From the NCBI GenBank assembly GCA_027364825.1, contig DAHXOM010000378.1, positions 1 through 14,877 on the forward strand: 14,877 nt of DNA. The letters run 5' to 3'. Shown here in pieces: positions 8,041-14,868 of the stretch; position 1 is the first letter of the stretch, and each line of letters opens with the position of its first letter. Position numbers and translations under genes: made by a program. The stretch comes from a bacterium (GTDB lineage Bacteria; JAMCPX01). Below the pieces are notes generated by a model. The model was not told where the DNA came from. It did not search any database and worked only from the letters and a program-made list of their open reading frames with translations.

Positions 8041-9080
8041 TTTTCCTCCTCCCCGGGGATTTTAATGCCGCCGAGCTGTCCGCACGCGGCCTCTATCTCT
8101 TCTCCGTGTGTGGTCCTTACCGTGCATGCGATCGTGTGGCTTACCAGGTATTCCTGGAATGCCCGTACATGCTCCTCATCGGGCCGCTTATAGCCGGTGC
8201 CCCAGTGCTCGTTAAACGGGATCAGGTTGACCTTGAAAGGAAATTCCTTGAGCAGCTTTGCGAGCTGGATGGCGTGGGCTATACCGTCGTTCATGTCCCG
8301 GATCATCACATACTCGAAGGTGATCCACCCCCTTCTCTTCGTATGGTAATCTTTCAGGGCAGCTGTCAGTTGTTTCAGGGGGTAGGTCGCATTGATGGGC
8401 ATGAGTGCTGTCCTCGTATCGTCGTACAGGGCATTGAGAGACACGGCGAGGTTCGCCTTTGATTCCTGGATAAACCGTTTGATCTGCGGAACAAGGCCTG
8501 CAGTCGATACGGTGATCCTGCGGTGGGAGTATTGGTACCCGTATTCGGAAGTCATGATGTCTATTGCCTTGAGGGTGTTGTCATAATTCGCAAAGGGCTC
8601 TCCCATGCCCATGAAAACAATGTGGGACAGGGGCGTACCGGGATTTTCGGCCATGACAGCAGCAAGCTGTCCCGTAATCTCGGAAACGCTGAGGTTCCGT
8701 TTAAACCCTTTTATGCCGGTGAGGCAGAACTTGCACCCGAGTGCGCACCCGGCCTGCGTCGATACGCACAGCGTATGCCACCTGGTCATGGGGATGAGCA
8801 CGGACTCTATTGCAGAGCCGTCCTGCAGTCCGAACTGGTACTTTGCCGTATGGTCGCGGCCGACCTTCTTCTCCCGTATCTTCAGGGCGGGTATTTCGAA
8901 CTGTTCTGCGAGCAAACGCCGCGACGGCCTGGATATGTTCGTCATCTGCTCGAAGTCAGAGACACGGTTTTTGTAAAGCCATATAAATATCTGCCGTGCG
9001 TTATACGCGGGCATACCGAGCCTTTTGAGTGCGCTCTCAAGCTCTTTGATCGGGAGATTTTTGATATCGGTCTTTGCCAT
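8037..9080 (-). CDS. rlmN: Dual-specificity 23S rRNA/tRNA adenine-C2 methyltransferase RlmN
   Basis: A 347-residue radical SAM enzyme that methylates C2 of A2503 in 23S rRNA and, in characterised members, A37 of certain tRNAs. The iron-sulfur motif CALGCKFC gives Cys112, Cys116 and Cys119. Cys105 and Cys333 (in EEIEAACGQLGG) sit where the two mechanistic cysteines lie in the E. coli enzyme (118 and 355), by alignment from memory. Other family segments: N-terminal helical domain with ARQIFIWLYKN (28-38), FMGMGEP (156-162), RRITVSTAGLVP (187-198), AVSLNA (212-217) and NLIPFNEHWG (285-294). The ATG at 9080 has no Shine-Dalgarno sequence; a promoter-like element ends 6 nt before it. It follows ndk by 59 nt and overlaps the MBL gene by 4 bp. 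Confidence 0.95.
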   Translation of the reverse strand: MAKTDIKNLPIKELESALKRLGMPAYNARQIFIWLYKNRVSDFEQMTNISRPSRRLLAEQFEIPALKIREKKVGRDHTAKYQFGLQDGSAIESVLIPMTRWHTLCVSTQAGCALGCKFCLTGIKGFKRNLSVSEITGQLAAVMAENPGTPLSHIVFMGMGEPFANYDNTLKAIDIMTSEYGYQYSHRRITVSTAGLVPQIKRFIQESKANLAVSLNALYDDTRTALMPINATYPLKQLTAALKDYHTKRRGWITFEYVMIRDMNDGIAHAIQLAKLLKEFPFKVNLIPFNEHWGTGYKRPDEEHVRAFQEYLVSHTIACTVRTTHGEEIEAACGQLGGIKIPGEEEK

Positions 9081-9086
9081 AATTTT

Positions 9087-9115
9087 AATATAAGGTTACT
9101 CTTCCCTGTTTACAA
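9087..9115 (-). promoter_or_regulatory. Possible promoter of rlmN, predicted leaderless
   Basis: On the minus strand TTGTAA (9110-9115, 4 of 6 to consensus), a 17-nt spacer, and TATATT (9087-9092, 5 of 6). Six nt separate the -10 element from the rlmN ATG, so transcription would start at or next to the A of the ATG. This lies in the 59-nt gap between ndk and rlmN and would allow rlmN to be made without ndk. Found by eye only. Confidence 0.4.
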
Positions 9116-9123
9116 CTCAGGGA
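9103..9123. repeat. Inverted repeat around the putative rlmN -35 element
   Basis: Arms TCCCTG (9103-9108) and CAGGGA (9118-9123) are perfectly complementary over 6 bp with a 9-nt loop; the -35-like hexamer (9110-9115) lies within the loop. No T tract follows on either strand, so it is not a normal terminator. It could be an operator, or an RNA hairpin in an ndk-rlmN transcript. Confidence 0.4.
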
Positions 9124-9139
9124 CATCACCCCGCGTGCC

Positions 9140-9556
9140 TCATCCATTGATGTCCATTTCCGAAAAGAAATAGGATATCTCGGTAGCAGCGTTCTCGGGG
9201 CTGTCCGAGCCGTGTACGATGTTTTTTTCGATGTCGGATGCGAACATGTTCCTTATGGTCCCTTTGTCGGCCTTCTTCGGGTCTGTTGCACCCATGATGC
9301 CCCTTACCCTGTTTATGACGTCCTCTCCCTCCAGTACCATGACCACAACGGGTCCCGAGGACATGAAGTCCGTCAGACTGTCAAAAAAAGGCCTGTCTTT
9401 ATGGACCCGGTAAAAGCCCTTTGCCTTTTCCCTGGTCAGGGAAAGCATTCTCATGCCGATCACCTTGATACCTTTTTCCTCAAACATGGATATGACCTTT
9501 CCTATGATCTGTTTGCCGACCCCGTCGGGTTTTACGATTGAAAGTGTTCTTTGCAC
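9140..9556 (-). CDS. ndk: Nucleoside diphosphate kinase
   Basis: Transfers the gamma phosphate of ATP to nucleoside diphosphates through a phosphohistidine; cytosolic. The 138-residue length is normal for the family. Seen: TLSIVKPDGV (4-13), RPFFDSLTDFMSSGPV (55-70), the GATDPKKADKGTIR segment (89-102) and the active-site NIVHGSDSPENAATEI with His115. The start codon is GTG (9554-9556) with a strong AAGGAGG (9561-9567) 4 nt upstream. A -10-like TATTAT on the minus strand (9596-9601) could serve it, with no good -35. It is the first of four collinear genes (ndk, rlmN, MBL, SGNH) and divergent from the ABC ATPase gene. Confidence 0.95.
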   Translation of the reverse strand: MQRTLSIVKPDGVGKQIIGKVISMFEEKGIKVIGMRMLSLTREKAKGFYRVHKDRPFFDSLTDFMSSGPVVVMVLEGEDVINRVRGIMGATDPKKADKGTIRNMFASDIEKNIVHGSDSPENAATEISYFFSEMDING

Positions 9557-9757
9557 TTTGCCTCCTTTTATTTACCGTTAGAAAAACCCCGCACTATAAT
9601 ACGGAGTTGCTATGATACATTCAGATTTCATAGGGTAAGTACGCTGTCACGGCCTGCGTCCTTTCTAACGGAATGTACGTATCAACATAACAATTTTTCG
9701 CAGAGTTTCAAGCAATTGAGACTTGCATAATCTCATGGTTCACGTTATGAATACCGC
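9557..9757. other. Divergent intergenic region between ndk and the ABC ATPase gene
   Basis: This 201-bp stretch holds no plausible gene. It contains the ndk ribosome binding site, a -10-like element for ndk (9596-9601, minus strand), two nested inverted repeats, and on the + strand weak promoter-like hexamers for the ABC ATPase gene (TTGCAT at 9723-9728, 17 nt, TATGAA at 9746-9751; 3 and 4 of 6 to consensus). A CATAAT at 9726-9731 is an alternative -10. Confidence 0.6.
9575..9671. repeat. 97-bp element with 10-bp terminal inverted repeats and inner inverted repeat
   Basis: Outer arms CCGTTAGAAA (9575-9584) and TTTCTAACGG (9662-9671) are perfect. Inner arms CTATGA (9610-9615) and TCATAG (9628-9633) are also perfect, and the two pairs share almost the same centre (about 9622-9623). 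Sequence between inner and outer arms is not clearly complementary. It could be a small non-autonomous element remnant, a paired regulator-binding site, or a structured leader RNA for ndk. The 9-bp core CCGTTAGAA occurs again at 14869-14877. Confidence 0.45.
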
Positions 9758-10702
9758 ATGCCTCTTTTAAACATAAAAGACCTGAAAGTCTACTATACAG
9801 GTCACGGCCTGTTTCGCAAACAATCCGTTACCAGGGCTGTTGACGGGGTTTCCCTCTTTGTCCGGGAGCATGAAACACTCGGACTCGTCGGCGAGAGCGG
9901 CTCTGGCAAGTCCACCCTGGGAAGGGCATCTCTTCTGTTGATCAAACCGACCGGCGGCAGTATCGAGTTCGACGGCACGGATATGGTGGATGCTGCCGGG
10001 CATAAAGACAAGTCCGTATTAAAAAAGTTCAGGCGGGAGGCCCAGATTGTATTCCAGGACCCTTACGGTTCCCTGAACCCGAGGATGAAGGCCGGCAGGA
10101 TCATCGCCGACCCCTTGCGTGTACACGGCGTCAAAGACCGCCGGGTGGTAAAGGACAAGGTACTGAAACTGCTGGATCTCGTCGGGCTGCCCGCATCCGC
10201 ATACGATAAATATCCCTTTGCGTTTTCAGGCGGACAGAGGCAGAGGATCAGCATAGCGCGGGCATTGTCCATAGGCCCGAGGTTCATTGTTGCGGATGAG
10301 CCTGTATCGAGCCTCGATATCTCGATCCAGGCGCAGCTCCTGAATCTCTTCAGGGAGATCCAGGAAAAGGAGGGCGTGAGCTATCTCTTTATATCGCACG
10401 ATCTCAGGACCGTTGCCTTCATAGCGCACAGGATTGCCGTTATGTATCTCGGCAGGATCATGGAGCTGGCACCGAAGACAGAGCTGATAGCCCGTCCCCT
10501 GCACCCCTACACAAAGCTTTTGCTCTCCAGTATTCCATCAAAGGATCGCAGATCAACGGAGCAAAGGGAAAAGGCCGGCGGGCACGGAACGGGCTGTGTG
10601 TTCTATCCGAGATGCGACTTTGCAAAGGATATCTGCATGGGTGTCAGCCCCGAGCTGAAAGAGGTATCACCCTGGCATTCGGTCGCGTGCTATCTGTATT
10701 AG
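9758..10702 (+). CDS. Oligopeptide/dipeptide ABC transporter ATP-binding protein (OppF/DppF type)
   Basis: A 314-residue ATPase subunit that would power uptake of peptides or related solutes (such as nickel or sugars) at the inner face of the inner membrane. Walker A GESGSGKST (45-53), Q-loop Gln100, signature FSGGQRQR (156-163), Walker B IVADEPVSSLD (177-187) with Glu181, and switch His214 are all intact. The C-terminal oligo_HPY region is present (RPLHPYTKLLLSSIP, 246-260), with Cys280, Cys286, Cys293 and Cys311 in the usual GCx5RCx6C plus late Cys pattern; some Opp/Dpp ATPases hold an iron-sulfur cluster there. The usual partners (OppD-type ATPase, two permeases, binding protein) are not adjacent: ndk lies divergent on one side and radA follows on the other. 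The ATG is the only one after an in-frame stop at 9728-9730 and has no Shine-Dalgarno sequence. Confidence 0.9.
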   Translation: MPLLNIKDLKVYYTGHGLFRKQSVTRAVDGVSLFVREHETLGLVGESGSGKSTLGRASLLLIKPTGGSIEFDGTDMVDAAGHKDKSVLKKFRREAQIVFQDPYGSLNPRMKAGRIIADPLRVHGVKDRRVVKDKVLKLLDLVGLPASAYDKYPFAFSGGQRQRISIARALSIGPRFIVADEPVSSLDISIQAQLLNLFREIQEKEGVSYLFISHDLRTVAFIAHRIAVMYLGRIMELAPKTELIARPLHPYTKLLLSSIPSKDRRSTEQREKAGGHGTGCVFYPRCDFAKDICMGVSPELKEVSPWHSVACYLY

Positions 10703-10715
10703 ATAGAGAGAGAAG

Positions 10716-10756
10716 AAAGAGTTTTTCGTCTCTGCTCGTAAAACAAAGCTCTTTTT
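10716..10756 (+). terminator. Weak terminator-like structure after the ABC ATPase gene
   Basis: AAAGAG (10716-10721) can pair with CTCTTT (10749-10754) around a 27-nt loop that itself can fold imperfectly (GTTTTTCG with CGTAAAAC); the 3' arm runs into a T5 stretch (10752-10756). The AT-rich stem is weak, so read-through into radA is plausible. Confidence 0.25.
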
Positions 10757-10768
10757 GCTCAACGAGGT

Positions 10769-10786
10769 TATAATTATTGAGAGAGG
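10769..10786 (+). promoter_or_regulatory. -10-like element and ribosome binding site of radA
   Basis: TATAAT (10769-10774) matches the -10 consensus exactly, though no good -35 lies 16-18 nt upstream. GAGAGG (10781-10786) sits 7 nt before the ATG at 10794 and fixes the start used here, rather than the ATG at 10755 in the same frame. Confidence 0.4.
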
Positions 10787-10793
10787 TATTCAT

Positions 10794-12134
10794 ATGGCTG
10801 ATAAGAATAGCGAGTTTGTTTGCAGTTCCTGTGCGTACACCTCCGGGAAGTGGCTCGGCAGGTGCCCGAATTGCGGGGAGTGGAACACCTTTGTCCAGGT
10901 AGCCCATGAAAAGCAGCCCAAAAAGGCATCAAAGACCTCACAGAGTATAAAACTGCATGAAATAACCTCCGAAACCCAGGACAGGTTTTCAACAGGCATG
11001 GAAGAGTTCGACAGGGTGCTGGGAGGCGGTATCGTGCGGGGAGGTCTTACGCTCATCGGCGGTGATCCCGGGATCGGCAAGTCGACCCTTGCCCTTGTCG
11101 CCATGGACGGCCTTATAAAAGCACGCATGCAGGTGCTGTACGTTACCGGAGAGGAATCGCTCCAGCAGCTCAAGCTCAGGGCAAGCAGGCTCCGGGTGGA
11201 CGGTGCCATGGATGCACTTGCAGAAACAGAACTCGACACGATCCTCGATGTGATAGAGCAGAACAAACCCGGTGTCGTTGTGATCGACTCTATTCAGACC
11301 ATGGAGAGCCAGACAACATCGGCCCCCCGGGGCAGTGTTGCACAGCTCAAGGAGATCACGGACAGGCTCATGCGGTTCTCAAAGCAGAACAACGTCAGTT
11401 TTTTGATCATCGGCCACGTGACCAAAGAGGGTGTCATAGCAGGTCCGAAGCTCCTCGAGCACATGGTGGACACGGTGCTTTATTTTGAAGGCGACCGGAA
11501 CACGAACTTCAGGATCCTGCGGGCCATAAAAAACAGCTTCGGCTCCACGAACGAGATCGGTGTTTTCGAGATGACGGAAGCGGGACTGGCGGAGATCAAA
11601 AACCCATCGTTCCTGTTCCTTTCCGACCGGCAGCAGCCTAAGGAAGGTGCTGCTGTTTTTGCGAGTATCGAGGGCTCACGTGCCCTGCTCGTGGAGATAC
11701 AATCGCTGGTCAGCCAGAGCTATCTCGCCATGCCGCGCAGGACAGCGGTCGGTATCGACCAGACGCGGTTGTCCATGCTGGTTGCGGTACTGGACAAGAG
11801 GGCAGGGCTGAGCCTCGGAGGTCAGGACATCTATATCAACGTCGTGGGCGGTGTGAGTATCGATGAGCCGGCATCGGACCTGTGCGTTGTGTCCGCACTC
11901 ATATCAAGCTTCAAAAGAAAGCCCCTGCAGCCCGACGCTGTCTTTATAGGAGAGGTCGGCCTGACCGGGGAGATCCGGGCCGTTGGTATGATGGAGAAGC
12001 GCCTGCGCGAGGCGCAGAAGCTCGGATTCAAAAGGGCGTTTGTGCCCGACGGCAGTACGAAAGGCATCGAGGTCCGCGGAATAGAGACCGTACCGGTGAA
12101 AAACATCGAGGCCCTTGTTCAAAGGTTGTTTTGA
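10794..12134 (+). CDS. radA: DNA repair protein RadA (Sms)
   Basis: A 446-residue RecA-like, DnaB-related ATPase that drives branch migration of recombination intermediates; cytosolic. In order: N-terminal zinc finger with Cys10, Cys13, Cys24 and Cys27; Walker A GGDPGIGKST (89-98, Lys96); Walker B VVVIDS (Asp165); RadA-specific motif at 246-250; Lon-protease-like C-terminal domain from about 285, with NVVGGVSIDEPASDL (349-363) and FIGEVGLTGEIRAV (384-397). Length and order are normal. The odd point is the RadA motif, which reads KNSFG where the family has KNRFG; codon 248 (11535-11537) is AGC. Flanking residues (RILRAI before, STNEIGVFEM after) are typical. It is convergent with odc, with 35 nt between the stops. 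Confidence 0.95.
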   Translation: MADKNSEFVCSSCAYTSGKWLGRCPNCGEWNTFVQVAHEKQPKKASKTSQSIKLHEITSETQDRFSTGMEEFDRVLGGGIVRGGLTLIGGDPGIGKSTLALVAMDGLIKARMQVLYVTGEESLQQLKLRASRLRVDGAMDALAETELDTILDVIEQNKPGVVVIDSIQTMESQTTSAPRGSVAQLKEITDRLMRFSKQNNVSFLIIGHVTKEGVIAGPKLLEHMVDTVLYFEGDRNTNFRILRAIKNSFGSTNEIGVFEMTEAGLAEIKNPSFLFLSDRQQPKEGAAVFASIEGSRALLVEIQSLVSQSYLAMPRRTAVGIDQTRLSMLVAVLDKRAGLSLGGQDIYINVVGGVSIDEPASDLCVVSALISSFKRKPLQPDAVFIGEVGLTGEIRAVGMMEKRLREAQKLGFKRAFVPDGSTKGIEVRGIETVPVKNIEALVQRLF

Positions 12135-12169
12135 CGCGGAAGGCGCATTTTTTATTGAGTTAAAGAAAA

Positions 12170-13360
12170 TTACCGATTGATGTGGATGACTTTTGCAGGG
12201 GGCATTCCGTTGAAATTTGTCGAAGAGGCCGTTGTATAAGCGCCCATGTTTTCCGTATAAACAAAATCACCGTCCTGCAATTCCGGCAGGAATATTTTCC
12301 CGGTATTGTGGATGTATTCGTTTTCCGAGAGGGTATCCAGGCCGTCGCAGGTCGGTCCAAACAGCCTGCATTCTTTCGGTGTGCCGCCTTTAACGGCGCA
12401 CACATGTATCGGGATGTGGTCATAGACCAGAGCCGAGAAAGTATGGTAGACACCGTCATCGATGTGGTAGGAGGGAGGATTTGTCGAGTGTTTTGCCAGT
12501 ACAACGCTGGCGACCTCTGTGCCCGCATTCGCAACCAAAAACCTACCGGGCTCAGCCAGCAGCAATACCTTGTCTTTCGGGAATAGTTTATCGACCTCTC
12601 TGTTGATGATATTTGCCAGTCCCTCGAAAGACTGCTCGTTCCCCTTGTATTTGACCGGGAACCCTCCGCCGATATCCACGATCTTTATCGGGTATCCCTT
12701 GGTGACGGTCTCTCCGATAACATAACCCTTTGCTTCCGCTTGTTTGAAAATATCGGCAACAGTCCTGAGCGCCTTTACAAAATTCTTCGGGTCATTGCAC
12801 TGGCTGCCTGCATGAAAGCTTATGCCCTCCACGGTCATACGGTTTTCCGTTGTCTGCCGTATCAGGTCGATGGCACGCTCCGGGTCAATGCCGAATTTAT
12901 TGGAGAATTTGACGACAGAGCCTTCATCCGAGATTTTTATCCTCAATAAGAGCCCTGCATCCGGAGAGTGTATTTTTATCTTTTTCATTTCTTCGACGCT
13001 GTCATAGGTCAACAGCGGCTTGTATAAATTCAAGACGTGCAGGGAATCCTGGTTTTTTACCGGGTTCGCATAGATAATATTGTTCCAGATAAAGTTCTGC
13101 AGATCCCTCGGCTCAAGATGTTTTACCAGGTCGAAGATCAGGTTGAATTCATTCAGGGAAGCAACATCGAAGCTCGAGCCGAGCTTCAGTAACGTTTTTA
13201 TTATTTCAGGATCGGAGTTCGCCTTGATTGCATAGTATACCTGAACCCTGGGGAGTCTTGCCTTGAATTCCCGGTAGTTTTTTCTAATCTGCTCGTGATC
13301 GATGATCAGGAGAGGTGTCCCGTGCTCTTCAGCCAATTGTTTGATAATTTTTTTATTCAT
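12170..13360 (-). CDS. Ornithine decarboxylase-type PLP enzyme (alanine racemase fold)
   Basis: A 396-residue fold-type III decarboxylase, expected to turn ornithine (possibly also lysine) into putrescine (or cadaverine). Seen: YYAIKANSDP with PLP Lys46, FHAGSQCNDP with His183, the DIGGGFP phosphate loop (229-235), AEPGRF (269-274, Glu270), DDGVY (301-305) and FGPTCDGLD (334-342) with the active-site Cys338 and substrate-contacting Asp339, and NMGAYT (Tyr375). The DGVY and CDGLD motifs favour ornithine decarboxylase over diaminopimelate or carboxynorspermidine decarboxylases. The ATG lies 3 nt after the stop of the homospermidine synthase gene with no Shine-Dalgarno sequence, so translation is probably coupled. 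The neighbour uses putrescine, which supports ornithine as the substrate. Confidence 0.9.
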   Translation of the reverse strand: MNKKIIKQLAEEHGTPLLIIDHEQIRKNYREFKARLPRVQVYYAIKANSDPEIIKTLLKLGSSFDVASLNEFNLIFDLVKHLEPRDLQNFIWNNIIYANPVKNQDSLHVLNLYKPLLTYDSVEEMKKIKIHSPDAGLLLRIKISDEGSVVKFSNKFGIDPERAIDLIRQTTENRMTVEGISFHAGSQCNDPKNFVKALRTVADIFKQAEAKGYVIGETVTKGYPIKIVDIGGGFPVKYKGNEQSFEGLANIINREVDKLFPKDKVLLLAEPGRFLVANAGTEVASVVLAKHSTNPPSYHIDDGVYHTFSALVYDHIPIHVCAVKGGTPKECRLFGPTCDGLDTLSENEYIHNTGKIFLPELQDGDFVYTENMGAYTTASSTNFNGMPPAKVIHINR

Positions 13361-13363
13361 TGT

Positions 13364-14809
13364 TTACGGGAGAGGCATGAAACACTCGAACTGCCACGGA
13401 TCTTCGTCTACCGCATGTTTCGGATTTTCCTTAAAGAATATAGGTCTGCTTTTCAGCGGATTCCAGTCATAGGCCTTTGAGTGCAGCTCCCCGAGATAAG
13501 GCTTTGCAATATTTAAAATATAATCATGGGGTATGTCATCAGGAATAAGAATGCCCTTTCTTGGGTTTTCGATCATGTACCTTACTGCCGAAACAACCCC
13601 GGCTGCGACCTGCAGCGTTGTGGCGTTCTGTCCTGGTGCGAGTTTCCTCGTCTCTTCAATGCTTAAGATCGATCCGGTCCACCACGAATTGTAGGGGTGC
13701 CCCATTAACAAGGCGCCGAGGATATCTTTTCCTGAGGTAATCTCATCGGTCATGATCCTGAGTTTTGGCTGCAATTCATAATTCCTCGCCCTCAATTCAT
13801 CCAGGGAAACCAATGCCTCGTGGCAGGGCATATACGCATAATGCACGGTCGGCCGGTAGATGGGGTTGCCCTCTTTATCGTAGACCGTCAGCCGGTCTGA
13901 AATACCGAATGCCTCTCCATGCCGTACGATCATACCTTCAATGGGTCCGATTTCGGGAACGTAAGATTTGATCCGTGTGTTCATGCCCATCCGGGCAAGG
14001 AATATCTGGTTCTTCGGGCCATAGGGGGCCTCGAATGCGAGCGGCGGATGTTTTTTTTCATGGGTACCCCAGCCCATCTCAGCAGGTGCTATCCCTTCTT
14101 CCCTGAAACCTTCTATGCTCCAGGTATTCACAAACTCATCGACCTCTTTCGGCTTGTTGGTTACCTGGGTGTCCCGTTCGCTGCAATGGATGACCCTGAC
14201 CCCGAGTACCCTCGCTAAGTTTGCGAAATCCTTCGCTTTTTTATAGCCAGTCATTTCATCGAGCAATGTCCCTGAAAACTTTTTATCTTTGATAACTGCG
14301 TCTGCTATATCCATTAATCCTTGTTTCGTAAAATGAGAGATTAATCCCGGGTTTGCTCCGTGGTCCAGAATTGCCGTCGGAGAATCTCCAAATTGTTCTT
14401 TCAGCTCTTTGATCCGCATCTGTCTTCGGTAAAGGGTTTTTTCGAAAATATCGTCGTTCTTGTAGGGATTCCATAATTCAATCGAGGTATCTACATACAG
14501 TGCATTATTTTGATGACACCACGTCAATGTGTCCGTTGTTTCTATATTCCATGCCAGATCGACAATGAGCCCGTTTTTACCTGCATATTTATCCAAGGTA
14601 GAGGTCAGGTTTTTCGGTGTTATTTTTTTGTGTACAAATTTAATGCCCGTTTTGGTGAAGGGTTTCAACTGGGAAGCTTTGTCCTCGAAGTCGATAATGG
14701 TTATGTTTTTCCTCGGTGCATCGATATGATCCAGGAAGATAGGAAGCGTGCACCGGGAAACGGCGCCATATCCGATAATTAAAATTTTGTTGTTGAAGGT
14801 TAGTTTCAT
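13364..14809 (-). CDS. hss: Homospermidine synthase
   Basis: A 481-residue NAD-dependent enzyme that joins putrescine units into sym-homospermidine (or acts on spermidine plus putrescine); cytosolic, related to saccharopine dehydrogenase. The N-terminal Rossmann motif is ILIIGYGAVSR (9-19). Other segments: DLAWNIET (84-91), ILDHGANPGLISHF (147-160), NTWSIEGFREEG (228-239), PAEMGWGTHE (242-251) and GHPYNSWWTGS (370-380). Trp230 and Glu238 fall within one position of the substrate-site Trp229 and Glu237 that I recall from the Blastochloris viridis enzyme. Length fits the bacterial family (about 477). It is first in a two-gene operon with the decarboxylase gene that supplies putrescine. The ATG at 14809 has no Shine-Dalgarno sequence and a promoter-like element just upstream. 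Confidence 0.92.
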   Translation of the reverse strand: MKLTFNNKILIIGYGAVSRCTLPIFLDHIDAPRKNITIIDFEDKASQLKPFTKTGIKFVHKKITPKNLTSTLDKYAGKNGLIVDLAWNIETTDTLTWCHQNNALYVDTSIELWNPYKNDDIFEKTLYRRQMRIKELKEQFGDSPTAILDHGANPGLISHFTKQGLMDIADAVIKDKKFSGTLLDEMTGYKKAKDFANLARVLGVRVIHCSERDTQVTNKPKEVDEFVNTWSIEGFREEGIAPAEMGWGTHEKKHPPLAFEAPYGPKNQIFLARMGMNTRIKSYVPEIGPIEGMIVRHGEAFGISDRLTVYDKEGNPIYRPTVHYAYMPCHEALVSLDELRARNYELQPKLRIMTDEITSGKDILGALLMGHPYNSWWTGSILSIEETRKLAPGQNATTLQVAAGVVSAVRYMIENPRKGILIPDDIPHDYILNIAKPYLGELHSKAYDWNPLKSRPIFFKENPKHAVDEDPWQFECFMPLP

Positions 14810-14826
14810 AAGATTATGTATTGCAA

Positions 14827-14855
14827 TAAATAGAGAAATGTTTCTATTAAGTCAA
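14827..14855 (-). promoter_or_regulatory. Possible promoter of the hss-odc operon with inverted repeat in the spacer
   Basis: On the minus strand TTGACT (14850-14855, 5 of 6 to consensus), a 17-nt spacer and TATTTA (14827-14832, 3 of 6). The predicted start is near 14820, giving a leader of about 10 nt. CATAAT nearer the ATG is an alternative -10 but has no -35. AATAG (14829-14833) and CTATT (14844-14848), and within them AAA and TTT, form an imperfect inverted repeat over the spacer and -10, a typical place for an operator. By eye only. Confidence 0.4.
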
Positions 14856-14868
14856 TGGTTTTTTCACT

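Noticed and set aside
8523..9173. 216-codon plus-strand reading frame across rlmN and the ndk-rlmN gap
   Set aside because: Antisense to rlmN, no recognisable motifs, and it runs into the end of ndk.
12136..12155. Possible radA terminator (GCG-GAAGG-CGC followed by T6)
   Set aside because: Only a 3-bp stem; the T tract alone is not enough to call a terminator.
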